A stretch of 64,000 nt of DNA from DATEJJ01 sp039649115 (GCA_039649115.1 JBBWZQ010000036.1:1-64000), one strand, 5' to 3'. Shown: positions 33,179 to 41,154, counted from the first letter of the stretch. Translations and numbers: made by a program. Notes: a model not told the origin generated them from the letters alone.

Positions 33179-34318
33179 TCACGCCGGCATCCCCACCACG
33201 GTCCCGGCGTCGATGCCGGTGCCGGAGATCTCCACCCGGCCGTCGGCGAACATGCCGGCCTGTACCGCCACGATGCGGGTGGTCGAGCCCTCGACCACCT
33301 GCACCCCGTACCCGCCCTCGGCCAGCGCGAGCAGCGCGGCGACCGGTACGGTCAGCACGTCCTCGCGCTGGTCGGCCACGATCGCCACCTGTACGGGTGC
33401 CTTGTCGAGGGTGCCCAGCGTGGACGGGTCGGGGATGGTGACCACCACGTCGATCGTGGTGGCCGAGCCGTTGCTCCCGGCGTGCGCCACGGTACCGACG
33501 CTGCTGACTTTCCCGTGCACGGTCCTGGTGTCCGGCAGCGTCACCGTCACCGCCATGCCCCGCTTGACGAGCTGCTGCTTGGACACGTCCAGCGCGATCG
33601 TGACCAGCCGGGTGGTACCCGTGCAGGTCAGCACCGGCCCGCCGGCACCGTCGCCGGCGTGCGCCTGCTGTTCGGTGACCCGTACCGGTCCGGAAGCCAG
33701 CACCACCTGGCTCGGCTGCACCGTGCCGGTCTGGCTCCAGCCCAGCGCCTTCTGCCACTTCTTCACCGCGGCGGCCGTGCTCGCGCTGTACTTGTCGTCG
33801 ACGGTGAAGCCGTTGTAGCCCAGCGCGGCCAGGTTGCTCTCGAACTCCTTGACGTCCGGGCCCTGCACGCCGGTGGCCAGCGCGCGGTACAGCGGCAGGC
33901 TGCCGTACAGCAGTACCACCGGCAGGTTGTCCGCCCGGTACACCGTGTTGCCCCTCTTCAGGGTGGAGCCCACCGCGGGCAGCCAGGTGATGGTGCCGCC
34001 ACCCTTGGCGGCGAACGTCGCCGTGTCGCCGTAGCCCAGGGTGCCGTCGACGTCTTCGGTGTCGGTCAGCGTCGCCCGGGTGACCTGGGCGGTGGCCGGT
34101 GGCACCGTGCTGCGGCCGGGTGTGGCCGGATCCCCGTTCCGGATGCCGGTCGCGACCACGGCGACTCCCGCCACCACGGCCACCACCCCAACCAGGATCA
34201 GCGTGTTCCGCACCCGCCGGCGGCGCCGGTGCCCACCGACACCACCGGGCTGCCCGGCCGGCTCAACCTCGCTGCCGGCCACCGAACCGCCCAGGTCCGG
34301 GAACATCTCCGTGCTCAC
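33179..34318 (-). CDS. Membrane-fusion protein with embedded peptidoglycan-binding domain (module A)
   Basis: A 379-residue membrane-anchored adaptor. A cytoplasmic basic N-terminus (RRRRRVR) precedes one membrane segment (39-59). Outside, a lipoyl/barrel-sandwich half (GGGTITWLPAVGSTLKRGN, 107-124) is interrupted by a PG_binding_1 domain (148-206, GVQGPDVKEFESNLAALGYN and AAAVKKWQKALG), followed by beta-barrel repeats (VTIALDVSKQQLVKRGMAVT). HlyD/MacA-type proteins connect an ABC pump to the envelope; in a Gram-positive cell the peptidoglycan domain may anchor it to the wall instead of to TolC. It overlaps the lipoprotein stop by 4 nt. Confidence 0.88.
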   Translation of the reverse strand: MSTEMFPDLGGSVAGSEVEPAGQPGGVGGHRRRRRVRNTLILVGVVAVVAGVAVVATGIRNGDPATPGRSTVPPATAQVTRATLTDTEDVDGTLGYGDTATFAAKGGGTITWLPAVGSTLKRGNTVYRADNLPVVLLYGSLPLYRALATGVQGPDVKEFESNLAALGYNGFTVDDKYSASTAAAVKKWQKALGWSQTGTVQPSQVVLASGPVRVTEQQAHAGDGAGGPVLTCTGTTRLVTIALDVSKQQLVKRGMAVTVTLPDTRTVHGKVSSVGTVAHAGSNGSATTIDVVVTIPDPSTLGTLDKAPVQVAIVADQREDVLTVPVAALLALAEGGYGVQVVEGSTTRIVAVQAGMFADGRVEISGTGIDAGTVVGMPA

Positions 34319-34884
34319 CTGGTACCCCCCTGGTGCTGTGTCTGGGGTGGGGGCATCAGGTTCCGGCAGGCCTGCTGGGCCGCCTTGAACGTCGGGTTGT
34401 CCGGGCCCAGGTTGCCCGCACCTCCGCTGCGCTGCACCATGACGCCGCCGCCGTCCGGATCGGGATCGGGTATGTCCACGCCGTGCGCCCGCATGCACGC
34501 CGTGAACTTGCGCATCTGCTCGAGTTGCTGCGCGTTGGGCTTCGGCATGTCGCCACTGGTGGGCGCGTACACCCGGCAGGCCTCCTGGGCCGCCTTGAAC
34601 TTGGCGCTGTCCGGTCCGCCGCCTGGGCCCTCGCTGCTGCGCATCGTGGTGCCGCCGCCGCCGTCGACCGGGCCGACCTGGACATCGATGCCGTGTTTGC
34701 GCATGCACTCGGCGAACTTGCGCGACTTCTCGGCCAGATCCATCGACGGGGTGGCACTCGGCTTCGCCGTGGCGCCGTTGGCGGTGGCGACGCCGCTGCC
34801 GTGCTTGCCGCCGCACCCGGCCAGTGCCAGCGCCGGCATGGCCAGCACGGCCACCAGGCCGATCCACGACCTGACAGGTCTCAT
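34315..34884 (-). CDS. Lipoprotein with two CMRxHG repeats (module A)
   Basis: A 189-residue lipoprotein of unknown function. The lipobox is LALAGCGG (Cys24). The mature part has two similar repeats: KFAECMRKHGIDV with Cys60 and His64, later AQEACR (Cys103); and KFTACMRAHGVDIPDPDP with Cys130 and His134, later AQQACR (Cys173). The Cys-Cys distance is 43 residues in both. Paired Cys residues may form disulfides, or Cys/Met/His may bind metal or a redox ligand. It is the first gene of the operon, with AAGGAGG before ATG 34884, and divergent from a two-component system, so it could be the sensed or cargo-binding component. Related to the lipoprotein at 53863. Confidence 0.82.
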   Translation of the reverse strand: MRPVRSWIGLVAVLAMPALALAGCGGKHGSGVATANGATAKPSATPSMDLAEKSRKFAECMRKHGIDVQVGPVDGGGGTTMRSSEGPGGGPDSAKFKAAQEACRVYAPTSGDMPKPNAQQLEQMRKFTACMRAHGVDIPDPDPDGGGVMVQRSGGAGNLGPDNPTFKAAQQACRNLMPPPQTQHQGGTR

Positions 34885-34959
34885 CGGGTACCTCCTTCGC
34901 CGTTGCTCCTTGTCATCGCCGCGGTGTCCCGCCGGCGGTCCGAGTCAACGCGGTTCGGG

Positions 34960-34999
34960 ATAAGGCCACCGTCAGTCCGGGGCTTTACGCTGGCCTTAT
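34960..34999. promoter_or_regulatory. Inverted repeat in the divergent control region of module A
   Basis: ATAAGGCCA (34960-34968) and TGGCCTTAT (34991-34999) are perfect 9-bp inverted repeats with centres 31 bp apart, about three helical turns. The element lies between the lipoprotein and response-regulator genes and upstream of a TTGACT (minus strand, 34943-34948) that could be the -35 of the lipoprotein operon. It is a candidate binding site for the OmpR-type regulator. Confidence 0.5.
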
Positions 35000-35044
35000 G
35001 CCCGGATGCGGCACCATGCGTCAGGTCGAACGGAGGTGCTGGCG

Positions 35045-35701
35045 GTGCGGATTCTGGTGGTCGAGGACGAGCCGCTGATGGCCGACGCGATCGCCGAAGG
35101 GCTGCGCCGCGAGTCTCTGGCCGTCGATGTCGTCTATGACGGCGACGCGGCGCTGGAACGCCTCGGCGTCAACGACTACGACGTGGTCGTCCTGGACCGG
35201 GACCTCCCGCTGGTCTCCGGCGACGAGGTGTGCCGGGCGCTGGTGAACTCGGGTGCGTTGACCCGGGTGCTGATGCTCACCGCGTCCGCCGGGGTGCGCG
35301 ACCGGGTGGTCGGGCTCGACCTGGGCGCCGACGACTACCTCGGCAAGCCGTTCGACTTCGCCGAACTGGTCGCCCGGGTGCGCGCGCTGGGCCGCCGCGC
35401 CCGCCCGCCGGCACCTCCCGTGTTGCAGCGGGCCGGGCTGCGCCTGGACCCCAACCGGCGCGAGGTCTACCGCGACGGCCGGTACGTCAACATGACCCGC
35501 AAGGAATTCGCGGTCCTGGACGAACTGCTGCGCGCCGACGGCGCGGTCGTGTCCGCCGAGCACCTGCTGGAAAAGGCGTGGGACGAGCACGCCGACCCGT
35601 TCACGAATGTGGTACGGGTGACCGTCATGACGCTGCGCCGCAAACTCGGCGACCCGCCGGTCATCGAGACCGTACCCGGAGTGGGGTACCAGATCCGGTG
35701 A
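35045..35701 (+). CDS. OmpR-type response regulator (module A)
   Basis: A 218-residue regulator. The receiver domain (1-115) has the acidic pair VVEDEP, the phospho-acceptor Asp51 in VVVLDRDLPL, Thr in MLTASAG and Lys in LGKPFDF. The C-terminal winged helix (130-218) includes MTRKEFAVLDELLRADGAVV and RVTVMTLRRKLGDPP, typical OmpR/PhoB. GTG 35045 follows GGAGGTG. It overlaps the kinase start by 4 nt and is divergent from the lipoprotein operon, which it probably activates. Confidence 0.92.
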   Translation: MRILVVEDEPLMADAIAEGLRRESLAVDVVYDGDAALERLGVNDYDVVVLDRDLPLVSGDEVCRALVNSGALTRVLMLTASAGVRDRVVGLDLGADDYLGKPFDFAELVARVRALGRRARPPAPPVLQRAGLRLDPNRREVYRDGRYVNMTRKEFAVLDELLRADGAVVSAEHLLEKAWDEHADPFTNVVRVTVMTLRRKLGDPPVIETVPGVGYQIR

Positions 35702-36888
35702 AGCGGCCCAGGATCCGCACCCGGCTGACCGCCCTGTACGGCGCGCTGTTCGTGCTCGCCGGCGCCGGCATGCTGGCCTTCACCTACTTCCTGGTCCAGC
35801 AGAGCCTCACCGATCGCCTTACCGGGCCGGGCGTGTCCGTGCAGGTCGGGGTCACCCCGTCCGGCTCGCCCGCAACGGATCCGACACGCACCTCCGGCGG
35901 CCGGCAGGTCAGTCCCCAGGAAGCCAACCGCGAATTCGCCGCCCAGGAACAGAAGTTCCGCCACGACACCCTCGACTCGCTGCTCACCCGTGGCGGCATC
36001 GCGCTGGCCGGGTTCACCGTCGTCGCGGTCGGCTTCGGCTGGCTGATGGCCGACCGGGCGCTGCGCCCGCTGCACCAGATCACCGCCACCGCCCGCCGGG
36101 TCGCCGACCGCAACCTGCGCCAGCGCATCGCCCTGACCGGGCCCCCCGACGAGATCAAGGAGCTCGCCGACACGTTCGACTCCATGCTCGAACGCCTCGA
36201 TCAGGCCTTCGACGGCCAGCGCCGCTTCGTCGCCAACGCCTCCCACGAGCTGCGGACCCCGCTGGCCATCAACCGCACCCTCATCCAGGTCGCCCTCGCC
36301 CACCCGCAGGTGCCGGCCCAGACCCGCCAGCTCGGCGAGAACCTGCTGGCGGTCAACACCCGCCACGAACGCCTCATCGACGGCCTGCTCACCCTGGCCA
36401 GCTCCGAGCAGGCGCCCACCGCCCGCGACCCGCTCGACCTGGCGGAGATGGTCCGGCACGTCCTGGACCAGCACGCCAACCCGTCCGGCCCGCGGCTGGA
36501 CGCATCGCTGCACCCGGCACCCGTCGCCGGTGACCCGGTGCTCCTCGAACGCCTCGTCCAGAACCTGGTCAACAACGCCGTCGCCTACAACGTGCCCGAG
36601 GGCTGGGTGTCCGTGTCCACCCGCACCAGCGGCGACCAGGTCGAGCTGACCGTGACCAACACCGGGCCGACGGTGCCCGCCTACGAAATCCCCGTCCTGT
36701 TCGAACCGTTCCGCCGCCTCCGCGACCGGGTCGCCTCCGCCGAGGGCACCGGCCTGGGGCTGTCCATCGTCCGCTCGGTCGCCCAGGCACACGGCGGCGA
36801 CGCCGTCGCCCAACCACACGAGCACGGCGGCCTGCGGGTGCGCGTCACGCTGCCCGTCCGCGACGACCCGGGACCGACCTCGGGTTGA
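35698..36888 (+). CDS. Sensor histidine kinase (module A)
   Basis: A 396-residue membrane kinase. Two membrane segments (about 10-32 and 98-118) bracket a short extracytoplasmic loop rich in Gly, Ser and Thr, without Cys. A HAMP linker (ADRALRPLHQITATARRVAD) leads to the H-box NASHELRTPL with phospho-accepting His183, then the ATPase with NLVNNAVAYN (N-box) and GTGLGLSIV (G2-box). It phosphorylates the regulator encoded just upstream. The signal may be membrane or envelope stress, judging from the ABC/adaptor neighbours. Confidence 0.92.
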   Translation: MKRPRIRTRLTALYGALFVLAGAGMLAFTYFLVQQSLTDRLTGPGVSVQVGVTPSGSPATDPTRTSGGRQVSPQEANREFAAQEQKFRHDTLDSLLTRGGIALAGFTVVAVGFGWLMADRALRPLHQITATARRVADRNLRQRIALTGPPDEIKELADTFDSMLERLDQAFDGQRRFVANASHELRTPLAINRTLIQVALAHPQVPAQTRQLGENLLAVNTRHERLIDGLLTLASSEQAPTARDPLDLAEMVRHVLDQHANPSGPRLDASLHPAPVAGDPVLLERLVQNLVNNAVAYNVPEGWVSVSTRTSGDQVELTVTNTGPTVPAYEIPVLFEPFRRLRDRVASAEGTGLGLSIVRSVAQAHGGDAVAQPHEHGGLRVRVTLPVRDDPGPTSG

Positions 36889-36892
36889 TCCT

Positions 36893-37921
36893 TCAGGGGT
36901 TGGGGTGCCCGGCGCGTGCGCGATGTGGCGCGGGCGGATGGTCGCAGCGACGGCCCAGCGCGCCGCCGGTCGCCGGATGCCCGGTGAACTGGGCGGGAAG
37001 CGCGGTGGTGCTGGCGTTGTCGAGGAGCGTGTCGCTGCGGGTCTGCATGGTGCCGGTGGCCACGAGACCGGCGGCGAGAAGCAGGGCGAGCATGGCGAGC
37101 GGCCCGACCCGCGGCCGCGGGGGCGGTGCGAGCAGAGCCTGGACCCGTTTGGGTATGTCCCCGGCGGTGGCCCCGGCACCCGCGGCGCGCTCCGGTACCG
37201 GTCCGGGGTCGGTGGTCCGGGTCAGCAGGGCGGCGCGGGCGATGGTCAGGGCGACCAGTTTGCGGTCGGTGACCTCCCGCGCCGCGTCCTCGTCGGCCCA
37301 CCGTTCCACGACGTGGGCGACGGCGCGGCTCATGGGCGCCAGCAAGGGGTTCGCCGCGCTGGTGACCGCGGAGCCGAACAGCCACCACGCGTGCTGGTGG
37401 GCGATGTGCGACGCCTCGTGGGCGAGCAGCGCACGGCGTTGGTCGGGGGTCAGCGCCCGGAGCAGGCCGGTGGTGATCACGATTCGTCCGGACGGGCCGG
37501 GGGTGGCGAACGCGTCCGGCTGGTCGTGGTCGATCACGACGAGCGATCCCGGTGAGCCGAGCCGCCGGCAGCTGCCGCGCGCCGCGAGCAGGCTGCGCAA
37601 CCGGAGGGTACCGACGGTCACGGTCCGGCCGACGGCGAGCAGGGTCAGCAGCGCGCAGCCGATCGCCAGGGTGGTCGGGAACGGGGTGGCGACGCGGACC
37701 TGCTCGGCCGACCAGTGGCCGTAGCGGCTGACGGCGGGGAGCTGGGCCGCCCAGGTGAAGGCGACCGCCGCGAGGACCCAGATGCCGCAGGCGGCGATGG
37801 CGAGGCTGGCCGGCACCAGTACGCGGATCGCGACCGCGGGGGGCAGCCGGTGGGCCAGGTGGGGCCCGACCCCGGCGAAGACGAGCGTGACCAGAGCGAC
37901 GACGATGGCGGCCCCGGTCAC
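36893..37921 (-). CDS. M56 family membrane metallopeptidase (BlaR1-like, no sensor domain)
   Basis: A 342-residue membrane protein with about four membrane segments (roughly 4-24, 35-58, 83-100 and 278-298). The zinc motif is HEASH (His168, Glu169, His172) in RALLAHEASHIAHQH, with a downstream Glu in VERWADEDA as the likely third ligand. BlaR1/MecR1 proteins use this domain to trigger inactivation of the BlaI/MecI repressor, but those also have a C-terminal penicillin-binding sensor of about 250 residues, which is absent here. Its GTG overlaps the blaI-like stop. How it senses a signal is unknown. Confidence 0.88.
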   Translation of the reverse strand: MTGAAIVVALVTLVFAGVGPHLAHRLPPAVAIRVLVPASLAIAACGIWVLAAVAFTWAAQLPAVSRYGHWSAEQVRVATPFPTTLAIGCALLTLLAVGRTVTVGTLRLRSLLAARGSCRRLGSPGSLVVIDHDQPDAFATPGPSGRIVITTGLLRALTPDQRRALLAHEASHIAHQHAWWLFGSAVTSAANPLLAPMSRAVAHVVERWADEDAAREVTDRKLVALTIARAALLTRTTDPGPVPERAAGAGATAGDIPKRVQALLAPPPRPRVGPLAMLALLLAAGLVATGTMQTRSDTLLDNASTTALPAQFTGHPATGGALGRRCDHPPAPHRARAGHPNP

Positions 37922-38289
37922 TCGCGACCCTGCCCGGTGTGGCGGAGCAGGTCGAGCAGGAGTCGCTCGTCCTCACCGGAGAGCACGCCGACGAACCGGG
38001 ACAGTACCGCCGCGTGGTCGTCCCCGGCATCCAGCAACCGCTGCATCTGCCTCGCCGTGACCTCGGCCTCGTCGCGTACCACCCGGTAGGCGTAGGCGCG
38101 GCCGACCCGGTCGCGGGTCACCAGCCCCTTGTCGGACAGCCTGGCCAGGACGGTCATGACCGTGGTGTACGCGAGGTCGCCGCCGAGCTGGTCGCGCACC
38201 TGGGCCGGCGTCATCGGCCTGCCGGCCGCGGCGAGCGCGGCGACGATCTCCTGCTCCAGCATGCCCCTCGGGCGCCGACCGGCGTCCAC
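37918..38289 (-). CDS. BlaI/MecI-family repressor
   Basis: A 123-residue repressor with the BlaI winged helix: LEQEIVAALAAAGRPMTPAQ, TVMTVLARLSDKGLVTRDRV, GRAYAYRVVRDEAEV. The C-terminal helices form the dimer interface. It starts at GTG 38289. Three TACTAC-N7-GTAGTA dyads lie in its upstream region, matching the TACTAC/GTAGTA-type BlaI recognition sequence, so it almost certainly represses itself and the divergent glycosyltransferase operon. The adjoining M56 protease is the expected derepressor. Confidence 0.93.
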   Translation of the reverse strand: MDAGRRPRGMLEQEIVAALAAAGRPMTPAQVRDQLGGDLAYTTVMTVLARLSDKGLVTRDRVGRAYAYRVVRDEAEVTARQMQRLLDAGDDHAAVLSRFVGVLSGEDERLLLDLLRHTGQGRE

Positions 38290-38331
38290 GTCACTCTCCG
38301 TCCGCCTGGCTGCGACAGGGCTGATCCACCC

Positions 38332-38444
38332 TACTACGAGGAGAGTAGTACTCGTACCGCCGTTCGAGGAATGTTCACGACCTCGCTCCTTGCTTGCTAC
38401 TACCTCGTGAGTAGTATCATCCCCCTACTACATTTCTGGTAGTA
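38332..38444. promoter_or_regulatory. Three BlaI operator dyads and the glycosyltransferase promoter
   Basis: TACTAC-N7-GTAGTA occurs three times: 38332-38350, 38398-38416 and 38426-38444. A promoter TTGCTT (38390-38395), 16-nt spacer, TAGTAT (38412-38417) reads towards the glycosyltransferase. The second dyad fills the space from -35 to -10 and the third covers the start point. The first lies close to the blaI-like gene and should autoregulate it. Confidence 0.85.
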
Positions 38445-38466
38445 CATCCTGCGAGGAGGCGCTCGC

Positions 38467-39597
38467 GTGACTGAGGGTGCGGTGCCCGGCGGGGTACCGG
38501 CACGGCGTGCGGCGGTCGTCTCGGCGAGCATCGGCGCCGGGCACGACGGTGCCGCGGCGGAGCTGGCTCGCAGCCTGGTCGCGGCCGGGTTCGAGGTGGA
38601 CCGGTACGACTTCCTGGAGCTGCTGCCCGGCCGGCTCGGTCGGGCGCTGTGCCGCGCGTACGCGATGGAGCTCACCCGCGCGCCACGCACCTGGGGCTGG
38701 GTGCTGCGCGGCCTCGACCACCATCCCCGGGTGACCGCGTGGGCCGGCGAGGCGTGCGGGCGGATCGCGCAGCGGCGGATGCACGCCGCCATCGACCCTG
38801 GCGTGGCGGTCGTGGTCTCCACCCACCCCGGTGCCAGCCAGGCCCTCGGCTGGTTGCGGCGCACCGGCCGGCTGCGGGCGCCGGTGGCCACCTTCCTCAC
38901 CGACATGTCGGTGCACCCGATGTGGGTGGCGCCCGGCGTCGACCGGCACCTGGCGCTGCACGAGGTACCCGCCGCCCAGGCCCAGCTGCTGGGTGCGGCC
39001 GGCGTCACCCGGTGCCGGCCCGCGGTGGACCCACGGTTCGCGCCGGCGGACACCGACCCCGCCGCCGTCCGCGCGGCGTACGGGCTGCCGGCCGGCGCAC
39101 CGCTCGCGCTGGTGGTCGCCGGCTCCTGGGGCGTGGGTGAGGTGGCCGAGGCCGCCGCGGACATCCTGGCCACCGGCGTGGCCACCCCCGTGACCGTGTG
39201 CGCGCACAACCAGGGCCTGCGCAGGGAGTTGGCCGCGCGCGGGCTCGGCCGGGCGCTGGGTTGGGTGGACGACATGCCCGCGCTGGTCCGGGCGAGCGAC
39301 GTCGTGGTGCAGAACGCGGGTGGCCTGACGTCGCTGGAGGCGATGGCGTGCGGGGTACCGGTCGTCAGCTACCGGTGCCTGCCCGGCCACGGCACGGCCA
39401 ACGCGGCCGCCCTGGCGCAGGCCGGCCTGGCCCCCTGGCCCCGCGACCCGCAGGAGCTGGCGCACGCGCTGAAGGTGGCGATCACCGGCGAGACACACGC
39501 GGTCGAGGCGCGCGCCCTCTTCGCGGCGCCGGCACCCGTCGAGGCGATCGAGGCACTGACCGGTGCCGCGCCGGTCCGGGAGGGCAGTACCCGATGA
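38467..39597 (+). CDS. MGDG synthase / processive diacylglycerol glycosyltransferase-like GT
   Basis: A 376-residue glycosyltransferase of the GT28/MGDG-synthase type. The N-terminal acceptor domain starts with VVSASIGAGHDGAAAELARS, where GAGH is the family signature. The C-terminal donor domain has VVAGSWGVGEVAEAA, GWVDDMPALVRASDVVV and NAGGLTSLEAMACGVPVVSY, which bind the nucleotide sugar. Such peripheral membrane enzymes transfer a sugar to diacylglycerol or a lipid carrier. GTG 38467 has GAGGAGG upstream. It is under three BlaI dyads and overlaps the deacetylase gene by 4 nt, suggesting envelope remodelling on demand. The acceptor lipid is not known. Confidence 0.85.
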   Translation: MTEGAVPGGVPARRAAVVSASIGAGHDGAAAELARSLVAAGFEVDRYDFLELLPGRLGRALCRAYAMELTRAPRTWGWVLRGLDHHPRVTAWAGEACGRIAQRRMHAAIDPGVAVVVSTHPGASQALGWLRRTGRLRAPVATFLTDMSVHPMWVAPGVDRHLALHEVPAAQAQLLGAAGVTRCRPAVDPRFAPADTDPAAVRAAYGLPAGAPLALVVAGSWGVGEVAEAAADILATGVATPVTVCAHNQGLRRELAARGLGRALGWVDDMPALVRASDVVVQNAGGLTSLEAMACGVPVVSYRCLPGHGTANAAALAQAGLAPWPRDPQELAHALKVAITGETHAVEARALFAAPAPVEAIEALTGAAPVREGSTR

Positions 39598-40322
39598 ACA
39601 AGCTGTGGCCGGTCGCCGGCGGTGCCGTCGCGGGCCTGCTCGCCACGCACGCCGGGCCGGCGCTGGCGTCGATCGGGCCGCTGCGCCGGCGGGTCGCCCC
39701 CGACCTCACCGGCGTGGGCCGGCCCGACCACGTGGCCCTGACGTTCGACGACGGACCGCATCCGCTGTCCACGCCGCGCTTCCTGGAACTGCTCGACCAA
39801 CTGGCGGTCAAGGCCACGTTCTTCCTGTTGGGACGGTGGGCGGCGAACGCACCCGGCCTGGTCGGGGAGATCGCGGCCGGCGGCCACGAGATCGCGGTGC
39901 ACGGGTACGACCACCGGTGCCTGCTGGTCCGGGGCCCGCGGGCAACCCACGACGACCTCGCCCGGGCCCGGGACGTGATCAGCGACGCCGCCGGCCGGCC
40001 GGTGTCGTGGTTCCGGCCGCCCTACGGGGTGCTGACCGCCGGCACCCTGCTCGCCACGCGACGGCTCGGGCTCACCCCGGTGCTGTGGACCGCGTGGGGC
40101 AGGGACTGGTCCGCGCGAGCCACCCCCGGCTCGGTGTACCGGACGGTGACCGCCGATCTCGGCGGGGGCGGCACCATCCTGCTGCACGACTCCGACGTCA
40201 CCTCGGCGCCCGGCTCCTGGCGGGCGACGCTGGGCGCGGTGCCGCGCCTGGTGACCGCCTGCCGGCAGCGCGGCCTGCAGGTCGGCACCCTGGCCGAGCA
40301 CGGCCTGCCGCCAGCCACCTAG
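39594..40322 (+). CDS. Polysaccharide deacetylase (CE4, NodB-like)
   Basis: A 242-residue protein with an N-terminal signal or anchor segment (about 5-26). NodB motifs are all present: LTFDDGPHP (catalytic Asp and metal Asp), HGYDHR (metal His residues), RPPYG, and LLHDSD near the C-terminus. CE4 enzymes remove N-acetyl groups from peptidoglycan, chitin or similar polymers, often giving resistance to lysozyme. Here it is translationally coupled to a BlaI-controlled glycosyltransferase, so its substrate may be a cell-wall or lipid-linked aminosugar. Confidence 0.9.
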   Translation: MNKLWPVAGGAVAGLLATHAGPALASIGPLRRRVAPDLTGVGRPDHVALTFDDGPHPLSTPRFLELLDQLAVKATFFLLGRWAANAPGLVGEIAAGGHEIAVHGYDHRCLLVRGPRATHDDLARARDVISDAAGRPVSWFRPPYGVLTAGTLLATRRLGLTPVLWTAWGRDWSARATPGSVYRTVTADLGGGGTILLHDSDVTSAPGSWRATLGAVPRLVTACRQRGLQVGTLAEHGLPPAT

Positions 40323-40405
40323 GTCCGGCGGGCCACCGCCCCGGCGCAGGTCGCACCCGGCGCCACGACCAGCAGGAGTGGTCACCGCCAAGGAGTAGGT
40401 CCGGC

Positions 40406-41047
40406 TCAGAAGCCGATCTCCTCGCGGACCAGCACCACGGTCGCCCGGTCCGCCGCGTACTCGCGTTCCAGGATGAGCAGCTTGCCGATGAACGACTCGA
40501 AGCCCTTGGCCCGCAACCGGGCGTGCTCCCGGGGAAGGCTGTAGGTGCGGACCCGGCGCAGCGCCGTGTCGAGGTCCGGCACGACCTTCTGCGCGCCGAC
40601 CACCCAGATGACCCGCTCCGCGCCGGCCGCGTACGGTCCGAGCTGGCTGCCGCTCGCCGACGCCGCCACCAGTACGCCGTCCTCGGTCACCGCGTGCACG
40701 CTGCCCAGCACGACGTCCGGCGTGGCGCCCATCCGGATCTGCGCGCGGATGTCGGCCGGGTCCACGCCGGCGAGTTCGGCCCGTACCGACCGGAACTCCC
40801 CCGACTCGTCGACGTCGGCCAGGATCCCGGAGCGCCGCAGGGTCTCGCTGCCCGCGGTGAGCACCGCCCGGTCCCGGGGCAGGAGCTGGCGCACCAGCGC
40901 GCGGGCGTGCCCGGCGGTGTCCACGAGGTGGGTGGCGTACCCGCGCCCGGTCAGTCCTTTCGCGGCCCGGCGCAGCTGTTCCTCGCTGGCCGGCACGGCG
41001 AACGACTCGTCAACGGGCAATGGCTCTATTTCCGCCTCGGTGGTCAT
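40406..41047 (-). CDS. LUD (LutC/YkgG-like) domain protein
   Basis: A 213-residue cytoplasmic protein with the LUD domain. DRAVLTAGSETLRRSGILAD, VVLGSVHAVTEDGVLVAASA and RVIWVVGAQKVVPDLDTALRR match LutC-like proteins, including the VVG.QK.V motif. Family members assist lactate utilisation, but stand-alone copies like this one, without LutA/LutB iron-sulfur partners, have unknown roles. ATG 41047 has GGGA upstream. It is divergent from an HxlR regulator, which probably controls it. Confidence 0.85.
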   Translation of the reverse strand: MTTEAEIEPLPVDESFAVPASEEQLRRAAKGLTGRGYATHLVDTAGHARALVRQLLPRDRAVLTAGSETLRRSGILADVDESGEFRSVRAELAGVDPADIRAQIRMGATPDVVLGSVHAVTEDGVLVAASASGSQLGPYAAGAERVIWVVGAQKVVPDLDTALRRVRTYSLPREHARLRAKGFESFIGKLLILEREYAADRATVVLVREEIGF

Positions 41048-41063
41048 GACGTCCCTTTCCCAT

Positions 41064-41080
41064 AGTTCCAACTGGTAACT
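41064..41080. promoter_or_regulatory. Candidate HxlR operator
   Basis: The 17-bp element has AGTT-N9-AACT arms and further symmetric positions inside, 17 bp upstream of the LUD start. HxlR-family regulators bind short palindromes in such divergent gaps; the assignment is tentative. Confidence 0.4.
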
Positions 41081-41154
41081 GACCCCATCGTGAGGAACCA
41101 TGGACAACGCCGGAAGACGGCACCTTTTCCTGCCTCGGTGATGTGGAGGTAACC

